DNA of 54,359 bases from Hirschia sp. (GTDB lineage: Bacteria; Pseudomonadota; Alphaproteobacteria; Caulobacterales; Hyphomonadaceae), in assembly GCA_002709235.1 (NCBI GenBank), contig PAQI01000006.1, positions 1 to 54,359 of the forward strand, written 5' to 3'. The position numbers were made by a program, and so were the translations under genes. Below are positions 1 through 10,935 of the stretch, piece by piece (positions within the stretch are counted from its first letter, which is position 1; each line of letters opens with the position of its first letter). Below the pieces are notes generated by a model that made no database searches, was not told the origin of the DNA, and was given only the letters and a program-made list of their open reading frames with translations.

Positions 1-2029
1 GTTTGTCGTGTCATGTCCCGCCCTCGCCGAGACTCTTGCGATAGCCGACGAAACACCTGGCCTGATCGCAAGTTACGGATTGTCCGACTTTGAAGTCTAC
101 GCCCCGCGCACAGCCCTTGATATGGTTTTACGCGTTCCGGGTTTCACCATTCAGAATGACAGTTCGGGAGAACGCGGCTTCGGACAGGCCAGCGGAAATG
201 TACTGATCAATGGCCAGCGCATTTCAGGAAAATCCAACTCGGTCAGCGATGTTCTGGGGCGCATACCCGCCGCCAGCGTTGAACGCATTGAGGTCCGCGA
301 AGGTGCTACACTGGATATTCCGGGACTGACCGGGCAGGTCGTCAATGTCATCTCGGAATCAAACGCATTGTCCGGCGCGATCACCTGGCGATCAAGGTTT
401 CGCGAAAACCTCACACCCTTCTACGACAATATCGAGACGTCACTTTCCAGCTCCATCGGAGACCTGCAATGGACGGTTGGACTGGTATCGTCCCCCAATC
501 GCGGCGCGAACAGGGGACGCGAGGATGTCTTTGACGGTACCGGGAATCAAATTGCCTATCGCGAGGAAGATTACAACTTCACTGCCGACAATGTCAGTGG
601 AACGCTCGGCCTGAACTGGACACCGGCCAATGGTCACATTGGAAACCTCAACGGCAAATATCGTGTCTGGCAATCGAACGAGACCGAATATTCAAACAGC
701 TATTTTGCCAGTGGTGACGCACCGCTTTATCGCCGCTTCGGGTTCAGCGAAGACGAGATCGAAACCGAGATCGGTGCGGATTATGAATTCGACCTTGGCC
801 CCGGACGTCTGAAACTGATCGGCCTGAATCGCTATGAAGACAGCCCTTTCAACACCACGATCTATTTTACCGATCTGGACACTGGCGAGCAGATTGATGC
901 AACGCGCTACCGGCGCACGGTTGAAGAAGGCGAAACCATTTTTCGTGGGGAATATGGATGGTCCACCAAGGCAGGTGCAGACTGGCAGGTCTCGCTTGAA
1001 GGTGCCTTCAACTATCTGGACAATGAGGCCCTGCTCTACACTCAGAACATGGGTGAGGTCTTCCTGCCGGTCGCGGGCAGCGAATATCAGGTGCGCGTGG
1101 AAGAAAAGCGCGCGGAAGGATTTGTATCATGGTCTCGTCCGCTGACGAAAAAGCTCGGCCTTCAGGTTTCACTCGGTGCCGAACAATCGGAAATATCCCA
1201 GCCAGGCGCAGACCGCGATGCGCAGAGCTTCACCCGGCCCAAGGGTGAGATCTCGCTGGCCTATGCCCACAGCAAGACCATCGACATCACGACAACGCTG
1301 AAACGAGAGGTCGGCCAGCTGGATTTCTATGATTTCGTCTCGACGGTGAACCTCTCAGAAGGCAATGAGTCGACGGGTAATCCCGAAATCGTCCCGCAGC
1401 AAAGCTGGGAACTCGAGATCGAGACAGAAGCGGGTTTTGGGGCTTATGGTGCCGGAACGCTGACACTCTATGGTGCCGCCATCGAGGATATTGTCGATCA
1501 GGTGCCCTTTGGTCCTGACAATGAGGGCCCGGGCAATCTGGACAGTGCGATCCGCTATGGTGTTGAGCTCGACGCCACGCTGAAACTGGCACCCTATGGC
1601 TTCAAGGGCGCTGAAATCACCTTTTCTGGTGAGCTATCAGAATCAAGTGTGGACGATCCTCTGACCGGAAAATCCCGGCGTATCAGTGACAGTCTTACGC
1701 AATTCTTCGAGGTGGAATTTCGTCACGACGTTCCCGGCACTGACTGGGCCTGGGGTGTGTTTGCTGAAAGCTATCGGTACAGCCCCTATTACCGGCTGGA
1801 TCAGGTCAGCATCGGCAAGGACCAACCGGCCTATGCCCATGTCTATCTGGAACACAAGAACCTCAAGGGCCTGACCGGTACACTGTTTCTTGGAAACATC
1901 CTTGATCAGGACAACACATATCGCCGCGAGGTCTATGCGCCCCGCCGCACCGGAAACCTGGTTCTGGTAGAAGATCGCACCCGCAATTATGGGCACATTC
2001 TGACACTCCGCCTGAAAGGCGCGTTCTGA
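1..2029 (+). CDS. TonB-dependent receptor, 5' end cut by window edge
   Basis: Outer-membrane TonB-dependent receptor that would import a ligand using the TonB-ExbBD energy system; the substrate is not evident. The frame is open from base 2. The first visible residues (FVVSCPALA followed by ET) look like the end of a signal peptide, so the true start lies left of the window and the GTG at base 8 is not a start. A plug domain follows (about residues 20-115 of the visible part) with VLINGQRISGK and RIEVREGA, the usual plug motifs. The remaining ~550 residues alternate polar and aromatic residues as in a 22-strand barrel, and the protein ends in Phe (LRLKGAF), the outer-membrane assembly signal. 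No TonB box or STN domain is visible because the N-terminus is cut. It is followed after 68 bp by a crotonase gene on the same strand. Confidence 0.9.
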   Translation, partial: FVVSCPALAETLAIADETPGLIASYGLSDFEVYAPRTALDMVLRVPGFTIQNDSSGERGFGQASGNVLINGQRISGKSNSVSDVLGRIPAASVERIEVREGATLDIPGLTGQVVNVISESNALSGAITWRSRFRENLTPFYDNIETSLSSSIGDLQWTVGLVSSPNRGANRGREDVFDGTGNQIAYREEDYNFTADNVSGTLGLNWTPANGHIGNLNGKYRVWQSNETEYSNSYFASGDAPLYRRFGFSEDEIETEIGADYEFDLGPGRLKLIGLNRYEDSPFNTTIYFTDLDTGEQIDATRYRRTVEEGETIFRGEYGWSTKAGADWQVSLEGAFNYLDNEALLYTQNMGEVFLPVAGSEYQVRVEEKRAEGFVSWSRPLTKKLGLQVSLGAEQSEISQPGADRDAQSFTRPKGEISLAYAHSKTIDITTTLKREVGQLDFYDFVSTVNLSEGNESTGNPEIVPQQSWELEIETEAGFGAYGAGTLTLYGAAIEDIVDQVPFGPDNEGPGNLDSAIRYGVELDATLKLAPYGFKGAEITFSGELSESSVDDPLTGKSRRISDSLTQFFEVEFRHDVPGTDWAWGVFAESYRYSPYYRLDQVSIGKDQPAYAHVYLEHKNLKGLTGTLFLGNILDQDNTYRREVYAPRRTGNLVLVEDRTRNYGHILTLRLKGAF

Positions 2030-2097
2030 CGCTTTTCCTGATGGCGTGAATGTGGTCCGATAGAGCCCCATAAACACGGATCAGGAGCGCTTCACAC

Positions 2098-2895
2098 ATG
2101 TCCATTCTGGCTTATGAAAAACGAGGCCCCATCGCTGTTCTGACATTGAACCGCCCTGATGCGATGAATGCGTTGGGACAGGATGGCGACGGGCTTGCCG
2201 TGGCGAATGTCTGCGCGGAAATCCTTTCAGACAATGAGATCCATTGCGCTATCCTGACTGGTGCAGGACGCGCCTTTTCAGCGGGCGGTGACCTGAAAGC
2301 CATGCAGTCGCGTACGGGACAATTTGGCGGCGATGCAATGGCCCTTCGTGACGGATATCGCCGCAATATCCACCAGATCATCAAATCGCTCTACCATTTC
2401 GAGCTGCCGATCGTCTCTGCCATCAATGGTCCGGCGATCGGGCTTGGGTGTGATGTCGCCTGCCTGGGTGATTTGCGGATCGCATCGGACAAGGCGCGGT
2501 TCGGCTCGACATTTCTCAGTATCGGCCTGATCCCTGGTGATGGCGGGGCCTGGCTCTTGCCCCGGATCGTGGGCGATGCACGCGCGGCTGAACTGCTTTA
2601 CACCGGCAAGATCATCGACGCTGAAACGGCTGCGAAATGGGGCCTCGTCTCCGAGGTCGTAACCCCTGATGCACTGATGGACACCGCCATGACGCTGGCC
2701 GAACAGGTCGCAGCCCAGCCACCGCATGCGCTGAGAATGGCCAAATCACTCCTGCGGCATGGCGCAACGGCATCCTTTGAAACGATCATGGACATGTCTG
2801 CTGCCAGTCAGGCAATCATGCACCTGACCGAAGATCACATGGAGGGCGTCAACGCCATGCTGGAAAAACGTCCAGCTGTGTTCAAGGGCAAATAG
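2098..2895 (+). CDS. Enoyl-CoA hydratase/isomerase (crotonase) family protein
   Basis: Crotonase-fold enzyme of 265 residues, the usual length, acting on an acyl-CoA thioester in the cytoplasm. The ATG is preceded by AGGAG about 11 bases upstream. The oxyanion-hole segments are visible: FSAGGDL near residues 60-66 and NGPAIGLGCD near 110-119. The position equivalent to catalytic Glu144 of rat enoyl-CoA hydratase reads Phe139 (FGSTFLSIG), while the Glu164 equivalent is kept (Glu165, AAELLYTG). The loop IPGDGG carries an Asp where hydratases usually have IPGAGG. This argues for an isomerase, hydrolase or other crotonase reaction rather than classical hydration. It converges on the redoxin gene with 2 bp between the stops and no room for a separate terminator. 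Confidence 0.9.
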   Translation: MSILAYEKRGPIAVLTLNRPDAMNALGQDGDGLAVANVCAEILSDNEIHCAILTGAGRAFSAGGDLKAMQSRTGQFGGDAMALRDGYRRNIHQIIKSLYHFELPIVSAINGPAIGLGCDVACLGDLRIASDKARFGSTFLSIGLIPGDGGAWLLPRIVGDARAAELLYTGKIIDAETAAKWGLVSEVVTPDALMDTAMTLAEQVAAQPPHALRMAKSLLRHGATASFETIMDMSAASQAIMHLTEDHMEGVNAMLEKRPAVFKGK

Positions 2896-2897
2896 AC

Positions 2898-3500
2898 CTA
2901 GCCTGCCAGCCCATTGACCAGTTCGAGGACAGCTTCATTGGCGGGACGATCCTTGTACCCCTCCTCCATCAGCTTGCCCTGTACCACGCCATCGGTGCCG
3001 ATCACGTAGATTGCAGGATGCGGCACACCATAAGCACGCGAGTCGGGCTCATACTCTTCATTCAGCAGGCCGAACGCCTTGATGACGGAGGAATCCTCGT
3101 CCGACAGCATGGTGTAGGTGAGGCCCTGCTTGTCGATGAAACCCGCCTGAATGTCGGCGGCATCATAGGACAGTGCGACGAGCGGATAGCCCTCGGCCTT
3201 CAGCTCTTCTGCAATCTTGTTGAGCTCTATCAATTGCGCCTTGCAGAACGGGCACCAATCTGCCGATCGTACAAAGGCCAGCACTACACCCTTCTCACCC
3301 ATCAAGGCATCAAGCGTCTGCATGTCTCCGGTAGAAGTGCTTTCCTCAATGATCGGAACAGCTTCGCCAATGCCGATCCCGGCATCAAATGGCGTTGCCT
3401 CGACCTGGGCAGTGGAATCCTCCATGGCCTGAGCCGACATCACACCTGCGGCTAGCGCTGTGATGACCCCAAGCGCACCCAATATCGATCTTGCTGACAT
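2898..3500 (-). CDS. Secreted thioredoxin-fold redoxin (AhpC/TSA-like)
   Basis: Exported redoxin of 200 residues. I chose the ATG at 3500 because GGGAGAAAG sits just before it and the first 25 residues then form a clear signal peptide (MSARSILGALGVITALAAG, with AQA before the mature part). A longer start at 3548 would bury the signal. The mature part has the AhpC/TSA layout, with SADWCPFCKAQL giving a CxxC pair (Cys83 and Cys86) and a later GVPHPAIYVIG, the cis-Pro region. This pattern fits a thiol peroxidase or disulfide reductase in the periplasm. The family is known as peroxiredoxin-like; the substrate cannot be read from sequence. It lies downstream of the TIR gene on the same strand (103 bp gap), but the two need not be functionally linked. 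Confidence 0.85.
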   Translation of the reverse strand: MSARSILGALGVITALAAGVMSAQAMEDSTAQVEATPFDAGIGIGEAVPIIEESTSTGDMQTLDALMGEKGVVLAFVRSADWCPFCKAQLIELNKIAEELKAEGYPLVALSYDAADIQAGFIDKQGLTYTMLSDEDSSVIKAFGLLNEEYEPDSRAYGVPHPAIYVIGTDGVVQGKLMEEGYKDRPANEAVLELVNGLAG

Positions 3501-3602
3501 ATCTTTCTCCCATCCTGTTCGCTCCCCTTGATGACAGAGGACGATCACTGGCGAAAGGTGGCGTCACGTGGCTGTGATGGGAGTTGATGGTGTAGCGGCC
3601 TC

Positions 3603-5009
3603 TCATATTAGCGACAGGAAACCGTGCAGCCAGGCGATATAGACCAGACAGGTCATGGCAATGGCACCAGCAACACCCGCCCAAACCATTGCCCTGCTCG
3701 CCTTGGTACCCAGCTTTCTCACTTCAAAGCCAAGCATGGCGCTTTCGGACATCTTCCTTTTCAACTCGATGGAACTTTCTGCCAACTCTGCCTGCAGGCT
3801 GGCGGTCAGTTGCGTTTGCGTCGTCAACTGATGTGCTCTTTCCGACAAAAGCGTGCTGGCGCTTTCAATCTCATATTCAAGGCGAGATATTCGCGATTTC
3901 ATCTCGACAGTATCGCGCGCAGAATTATTGACATCATCCATCAGAGCGTTGCGTTCGCGATTTATCTGGCTCAGACGCTCAAGATGATCGCGTTCAAGTC
4001 GCTCTGAAATGGTTGTATGTTTCTGGACCTCCTCTTCCAGAGCGATGCGATCATTCTCCAATTGATGAATTCTGCGGTTGAGATTGAGAGTTTCGTCCTG
4101 TGTCTGCGCAGAGAGCTCATCCAGATTTCGCGTCTTTTCCCGTTCGGCGAGAAGGTCCCGCTTGAGCAGTTCGGATTTTTCAAGGTTCCGGCCGAGTTCA
4201 CCCTGTACACGTTCCAGTTCCAGGTTCAGCTGTCTGCTCGTTTCTTCTGCTTCTGTGGCACGGGTTTCAAAGGCAACAATACGCGCCTGTATTTGTGCGT
4301 CCGATTCCTGATTGCCTGAGAGCTGCATGCGCACACGCTCAAGACTGGTCTCGATGGCAGACTTCGACACTTCCAGCTTACTGATCTGTGACTGCAGGGT
4401 CTGCCGCTCAAGATCCCATTCAATTCTGGCAGCCTTCAATTCCTGTTCGATAGCCAGCGCATCTTTCAGCTGATCACGCGCCCGCTTGTCAGCCACTTCC
4501 CTATTGTGATCTGAGGCGCGGCGTTTCTCACGCTCCCAGTCAAGATCATATCTGATCTCCTGAAACCTGCGGCGCACAAATAGCGGCGTGGCCTTTTCTT
4601 CCACACACTGCAACAGGTCCAGAATGCCTTTGTGTGATGAATCGACACCATCCCAATCCGAAAGATCGGCGGATTGAAGCTCGGAATAAAGCATGGGAAT
4701 GGCATGACTGCTGAAGCGCGCACCTGCTATCTTGGCGTGCCCGGCTTCCTCATGTTCGATTCTCAGATAATTGTGGCCATTCAAGGCAGAGGGCACGAAA
4801 ACACGGTCATTCGTGACGGATTGATCGCTCCAGACTCCGACAAGGCATCGTGCGATCCTGACCTCCCTGAGAATGCGGTCATGCCAATCTTCACCTGCTT
4901 TCAGAGCATCATCCCACCAAACTGAAAAATCATGTTTCTCAAACAGTTTCGCCAAAGCCTCGACATGATCAATGTCTGCTTTCTTATAGCTGATGAATAT
5001 GTCCGCCAT
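3603..5009 (-). CDS. TIR-domain protein with long coiled coil and C-terminal membrane anchor
   Basis: 468 residues from the ATG at 5009. The frame stays open upstream to 5150, but the TIR fold begins exactly at MADIFISYKK, and GGGA lies about 10 bases before. Residues 1-135 form a TIR domain of the FISYKKAD ... FSVWWDDALKAGEDW ... ARCLVGVWSDQSV type. A Glu-rich stretch RIEHEEAGHAKI (84-95) lies where bacterial TIR NADases carry their catalytic Glu, after an apparent short insertion. Residues about 155-435 are a nearly unbroken charged heptad region, i.e. coiled coil. Residues 441-461 are a single hydrophobic helix followed by a 7-residue tail, so the protein looks tail-anchored. TIR proteins in bacteria often cleave NAD+ in phage defence or act in signalling; which applies here is not known. 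No defence genes flank it. Confidence 0.85.
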   Translation of the reverse strand: MADIFISYKKADIDHVEALAKLFEKHDFSVWWDDALKAGEDWHDRILREVRIARCLVGVWSDQSVTNDRVFVPSALNGHNYLRIEHEEAGHAKIAGARFSSHAIPMLYSELQSADLSDWDGVDSSHKGILDLLQCVEEKATPLFVRRRFQEIRYDLDWEREKRRASDHNREVADKRARDQLKDALAIEQELKAARIEWDLERQTLQSQISKLEVSKSAIETSLERVRMQLSGNQESDAQIQARIVAFETRATEAEETSRQLNLELERVQGELGRNLEKSELLKRDLLAEREKTRNLDELSAQTQDETLNLNRRIHQLENDRIALEEEVQKHTTISERLERDHLERLSQINRERNALMDDVNNSARDTVEMKSRISRLEYEIESASTLLSERAHQLTTQTQLTASLQAELAESSIELKRKMSESAMLGFEVRKLGTKASRAMVWAGVAGAIAMTCLVYIAWLHGFLSLI

Positions 5010-5071
5010 TTGCGAGTCCCACTGCCCCAGACACTTGCCTGCATCACCGAGACTAGAGCGCTTGAAACCAC

Positions 5072-5109
5072 AAAAAAAGGCCACCCCATCATAATAAGGG
5101 CGGCCTTTT
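5072..5109 (-). terminator. Rho-independent terminator after mdh
   Basis: On the minus strand an AGGCCGCCC arm pairs with GGGTGGCCT (one G-U pair) around an 11-base loop and is followed by seven Ts. It lies about 22 bases past the mdh stop and before the TIR gene start, so it should separate the two transcripts. Confidence 0.8.
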
Positions 5110-5130
5110 CGAAATTGGATTGCTGTAGAC

Positions 5131-7268
<2,138 letters not shown>

Positions 7269-7277
7269 GCATTATGG

Positions 7278-7306
7278 GTAGGGCGAGAGATTGATACTCG
7301 CCCTAC
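7278..7306. terminator. Hairpin between convergent methyltransferase and zapE genes
   Basis: A perfect 10-bp inverted repeat, GTAGGGCGAG with CTCGCCCTAC, around a 9-base loop. It overlaps the zapE stop codon. There is no clear T-run on either side, so it may be a weak bidirectional terminator or only an mRNA 3'-end stabiliser. Confidence 0.5.
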
Positions 7307-8427
7307 TCCACCTCGACTTCTTCGCGTTCAGCAGCAAGATAGTCCCGCGAACGCATTTCAAACAGCCGGCTGGCCGTGCGCTCGAACTCGAACGCGCCAT
7401 CGCCTTCAGGATATAGCTGGGCCGGTTCAGCCTGCGCACTCATGACCAGCTTCACCTTGGCCTCGTAAAGCGCATCAATCAGTGTTGTGAAACGGATCGC
7501 TGCATTTCGATTGGCCGGTGACAATACAGGCGTGTGGTCGATGAAAACCGTGTGGAACTGTCGGGCTATAGCCAGAAAATCCGGTGGGCCCAAAGGCCGA
7601 TCACACAATTCTGAGAAGGAAAAGCGGGCACATCCTGCCGCCGTGCGATTTGCCGTCAATGTGCGACCAAGGAAACTCAGGGTTTCGGCGTGCTCCTTGT
7701 CACCGCCCGTCAACCGCTTCCAGGCAGCATCCATTGCAGTGTCGGATTCAGCATTCAGCGGCGCGTAATAAACCGGCGCCGCTGTGAGACGATCGAGCCT
7801 GTAATCCTTTTCGGATTTCAGCTCCATGATGTCACAATGGTCCTTGATCCTGGCGATAAATGGCGTGAAGAGCTGGCGGTTGACGCCATTCCTGTAAAGA
7901 TCATCCGGGTGACGGTTTGACGTGGCCATGACGACAACACCATGAGACCACAAGGCCTCGAAGAAACGTCCAAGGATCATGGCGTCGGCAATATTGGTCA
8001 CGAAGAATTCGTCGAAACACAAAAGCCGCGCCTTGTCGGCGACACGCTTGGCCGCTGGCTGGATCGGATCATCACCTGCGCCTTTTACATGGGCAGGATG
8101 CTTGCGGCGCTCACGCTGGTCCAGCTTTCGCCACTCCGCGATAAAAGCGTGGGTTTCCTGCATGAACACATGAAAATGGGTGCGGATTTTCCGATCCACG
8201 GGCGCATTGACAAAGAACAGATCCATCAGCATGGACTTGCCGCGACCGACCCCACCCCAGAGATAGAGCCCCTTTGGTGGGTCAGGTTTGGAAAACCAGC
8301 CAGGTCTGGTTTCCTCCAACGCGACGGCGAGAGCATCCAGACGTTTGACCGCTTCAGCCTGCGCACCATCTGCCGCAATGTCGCCGTCAGCCAGTTTCTT
8401 CTGATATGTTGTTTCGAGTTTACCCAT
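7303..8427 (-). CDS. zapE: Cell division protein ZapE / AFG1-like ATPase
   Basis: 374 residues from ATG 8427 (an upstream ATG at 8442 adds five residues; neither has a strong Shine-Dalgarno). Walker A is GGVGRGKS at about 58-65, preceded by PKGLYLWGG, which is diagnostic of the AFG1/ZapE family. The Walker B region is LLCFDEFFVTN, and the TSNRHPDDLYRNGVNRQLFTPFI segment follows, also family-specific. ZapE binds FtsZ and influences Z-ring stability in E. coli; the mitochondrial homologue AFG1 helps degrade respiratory-chain subunits. Genes of this family commonly sit near mdh in alphaproteobacteria, as here. The upstream gene at 8523-9164 is on the same strand, 95 bp away, and may be co-transcribed. 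Confidence 0.95.
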   Translation of the reverse strand: MGKLETTYQKKLADGDIAADGAQAEAVKRLDALAVALEETRPGWFSKPDPPKGLYLWGGVGRGKSMLMDLFFVNAPVDRKIRTHFHVFMQETHAFIAEWRKLDQRERRKHPAHVKGAGDDPIQPAAKRVADKARLLCFDEFFVTNIADAMILGRFFEALWSHGVVVMATSNRHPDDLYRNGVNRQLFTPFIARIKDHCDIMELKSEKDYRLDRLTAAPVYYAPLNAESDTAMDAAWKRLTGGDKEHAETLSFLGRTLTANRTAAGCARFSFSELCDRPLGPPDFLAIARQFHTVFIDHTPVLSPANRNAAIRFTTLIDALYEAKVKLVMSAQAEPAQLYPEGDGAFEFERTASRLFEMRSRDYLAAEREEVEVE

Positions 8428-8522
8428 AGGCGCGGCATACAAGTTCAGAGGTTGCTTGGCGAGTGGGTGGCAACAGCTCAGCGATCTTTATCGGAACAAT
8501 GCCGCACAACCGGGCGAAACAC

Positions 8523-9164
8523 TCACGCCGCATTGCGCTCAGCATCACCCATCTTGCAATCTGCCAGATCGGCAAAGCCATAAACCGGAACATCTTCGCG
8601 ATGTGTCAGGACAATCTCTCCGCGATGGCGGAAAGTTATCTCGAGGCGCCATTTCACATGCCCCATGTGAAACCGGGTCATCATCTGGCTGAAACGCCCA
8701 TTCGGCCTGTCGCTCTTGCGACGTGAGGGCACGCCCTCCCCGTTTAGCTGACAGCGCATGATGCGCGCCATGTCAGTCAGGGTGAAGATACCCTTCACGT
8801 CCTGTGGGTCGCCCTGAGGCAATGCCATGGAACAGGAAAATCTGGCAGGCTGCGCGTGTGAAAGATCCAGCTTGCGTGAAAGTTCTCGCGATTTGGAAAA
8901 CAGTGACCGCCTGCCTTCATCGCCATTGTCATCGCTGAAACTGTTCTGTTCTTCGCAGACAAGCCTTATGACGGCTTCATCTATCTTCAGGCTATGGCGC
9001 GGGCGCACATTGACCGTGGCCACCACAGGCTCGCCCATTGCGTAAGACTGTTTTTCAAATTCAATTCTGATCTGAGTACGCGTCCGGCTGCGGATGAAGT
9101 GCACAACTCCAAATCCAATCGCCAACGCTGCAATTATACCAATTGCCATAAACCCGTCGATCAT
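8523..9164 (-). CDS. Membrane-anchored protein of unknown function, possible arrestin-like beta domain
   Basis: 213 residues from ATG 9164, preceded by AAGGTGAG. A single N-terminal hydrophobic helix (MIDGFMAIGIIAALAIGFGVVHFI) is followed by a soluble part. The start of the soluble part, YAMGEPVVATVNVRPRHSLKIDEAVIRLVCEE in outline, has the 'Y-x-x-G-E-x-V ... V-x-V' pattern of arrestin or Spo0M-type beta sandwiches; this is inferred from pattern only. A charged, Ser/Arg/Lys-rich segment lies in the middle (about 85-105) and again near 145. I do not recognise a named family. It may be transcribed with zapE, which lies just downstream. Confidence 0.65.
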   Translation of the reverse strand: MIDGFMAIGIIAALAIGFGVVHFIRSRTRTQIRIEFEKQSYAMGEPVVATVNVRPRHSLKIDEAVIRLVCEEQNSFSDDNGDEGRRSLFSKSRELSRKLDLSHAQPARFSCSMALPQGDPQDVKGIFTLTDMARIMRCQLNGEGVPSRRKSDRPNGRFSQMMTRFHMGHVKWRLEITFRHRGEIVLTHREDVPVYGFADLADCKMGDAERNAA

Positions 9165-9272
9165 GGGGTCTCACCTTGTAAGCCATCACGCATGAAATGA
9201 TGACCTAGACCAAATTCTTCAATAGGGCCCTAAAATCTCGATCAAAAATCGAGTGAACAGATCAGTTCGAGA

Positions 9273-9701
9273 TCAGGCTGCGCTTCCCAGCGCCGCATCG
9301 TCCATGACATTCACGAGAAACTGGTGAAACACTTCCGGGCGCGATACGAATTCAGCCAGCGAGAGGTCTTCTTTGGCGATAGCGGTACGCGCGCAATTGC
9401 GGCCTGCGGACCGTAGAAAATCAGCCATGGACTGACGACGATCACTCGCAGAGACAATACCCAGACGGAAGTCTCCCATGTTTGCGATACGTGTGATCGT
9501 GGCGTCCTCGTCGATGGAATCCGGCAATTGCAGGTCGAGCATGACCAGATCAAAGCGCTCCAGACGCAATCGGCGTTCTGCTTCCATGAGTGACGGCGCG
9601 ATGACGAGATCAATAGGCAACCGCTTACGAGTCGCTGCGGCACCAGCTTTTTGTAAAAGCTCACAAGCCGCCGGATGATCTTCCACCCATAAAACTTTCA
9701 T
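9273..9701 (-). CDS. Stand-alone response-regulator receiver domain
   Basis: 142 residues from ATG 9701 (MKVLWVEDHPA), the proper beginning of a receiver fold; AAGG precedes it. The phosphorylation site is Asp56 (MLDLQLPD), with the acidic pair Glu7-Asp8, the switch Ser84 (SAS) and the conserved Lys110 (AIAKEDL). A complete functional receiver is therefore predicted. After the receiver only about 20 residues remain, so there is no DNA-binding or enzymatic output. It would pass phosphate or act by protein contact, like DivK, CpdR or Spo0F-type proteins, but it is not clearly one of these. No histidine kinase lies next to it. A CtrA-like half-matched site lies about 60 bp upstream. Confidence 0.85.
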   Translation of the reverse strand: MKVLWVEDHPAACELLQKAGAAATRKRLPIDLVIAPSLMEAERRLRLERFDLVMLDLQLPDSIDEDATITRIANMGDFRLGIVSASDRRQSMADFLRSAGRNCARTAIAKEDLSLAEFVSRPEVFHQFLVNVMDDAALGSAA

Positions 9702-9759
9702 ACCTACACCTTCTAGAAGAACCATGAGACTTTATCAGCCCCCGGTAGTTAGGAATGTA

Positions 9760-9774
9760 TTAACGTGCACGTAA
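9760..9774. promoter_or_regulatory. Imperfect CtrA-type site upstream of the receiver gene
   Basis: TTAA-N7-GTAA on the plus strand, which reads TTAC-N7-TTAA on the strand of the receiver gene. This is one mismatch from the CtrA consensus TTAA-N7-TTAA. The spacing is right, but AT-rich matches of this quality arise by chance. Confidence 0.25.
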
Positions 9775-9981
9775 ACCCGCGTTAATATTTAAAACGCAAT
9801 TCGGAATGCCCATTCAGCATTCAATGCATCAGATGCGATGTTTATCGACACAACTGGTTAACAGGTCAAGTCGGCCACTTCAGCAACCCCTTACGCAGCT
9901 CATTCATTTGTCGCGCCCGCAACGCTTGGGCTATACACTGGAAGGTCCACCATTCCGTGGTTCAGGACCCAGCGATAACAA

Positions 9982-10935
9982 GTGCCAAGAATGACACAAC
10001 AACCGCCACCACTGACAGACACAAACCTTGCTTTGGCAGGACCGTCCATTCCGCGCACGGCAGCTGACGACCCCCGCCTGCGCGACTTCATCACCAGTGA
10101 AGATCATGAAGACACACATATCGTTGACACCTTGATCAGGGAACGCTGCCCGAAACTCAGCGCACATTGGAGCTGGCCGATCCTGCGTGGTCCCCTGTTC
10201 ACGATGCTGGGCTATTCCAAAGCCCGACAAATGGCAGATGAGATCTCCAGCCTGAAAACCGGACGTGACTGCTTTGACTATCTGGAACGCATGCTGGAGC
10301 TGAAAACCCGCGTGTCAGGTCTCGACTACATTCCAAAGAGCGGCCGCGTAATGATCGTATCCAATCACCCGACAGGCCTGGCGGATGGAGGCGCGATCTG
10401 GGCCGCCTTGAAGCAAAAGCGCCAGGATATCGAGATCTTTGCAAACGCTGACGCTTGCCGCGTCAATACCGCCTTTGCAGATATCATCATCCCGGTTGAA
10501 TGGGTGGACTCAAAGCGAACGCCCTCAAAAACACGTGAAACATTGCGCCGGGCAGCAGAGAGCTTTCGTGCTGAACGCTGCCTCGTGATCTTTCCGTCAG
10601 GCCGCCTGGCACTCAAACAGAATGGCCGACTGCAGGATCGGGACTGGTTTCCGACAGCCGTCTCGCTTGCGCGCAAAAACAAGACGACCATAATTCCGGT
10701 CAACATGCGGGCACAGAACTCTCATCTTTTCTACGCACTAGCCAATATCAGCCAGGAATTGAAAGACATCACTCTTTTTCGGGAGCTCCTGAACAAGGGA
10801 CGCGCACCTTTTGATATCACCTTTGGTGCACCCATTTATCCTGATCGGCTGGTCGGAGATCCTGTCGAAATTACGCAACGCCTGAAGCGACATGTTGAGT
10901 CCGACATTCGCGTAAACGCAGAAAAACACTTCTAA
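9982..10935 (+). CDS. Lysophospholipid acyltransferase family protein (putative hemolysin-type, PlsC-like)
   Basis: Up to 317 residues from GTG 9982; an ATG at 9991 is the alternative and neither has a good ribosome site. The acyltransferase motif NHPTGLADG (about residues 132-140) has the H-x5-D form seen in the 'putative hemolysin' branch of the PlsC superfamily. It is followed about 60-80 residues later by IFPSGRLA, a variant of the FPEGxR glycerol-phosphate-binding block. No transmembrane helix is obvious. The likely role is transfer of an acyl chain to a lysolipid, for example in ornithine-lipid or phospholipid synthesis, but the acceptor is not deducible. It stands alone with about 110 bp to the next gene on the same strand. 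Confidence 0.8.
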   Translation: MPRMTQQPPPLTDTNLALAGPSIPRTAADDPRLRDFITSEDHEDTHIVDTLIRERCPKLSAHWSWPILRGPLFTMLGYSKARQMADEISSLKTGRDCFDYLERMLELKTRVSGLDYIPKSGRVMIVSNHPTGLADGGAIWAALKQKRQDIEIFANADACRVNTAFADIIIPVEWVDSKRTPSKTRETLRRAAESFRAERCLVIFPSGRLALKQNGRLQDRDWFPTAVSLARKNKTTIIPVNMRAQNSHLFYALANISQELKDITLFRELLNKGRAPFDITFGAPIYPDRLVGDPVEITQRLKRHVESDIRVNAEKHF

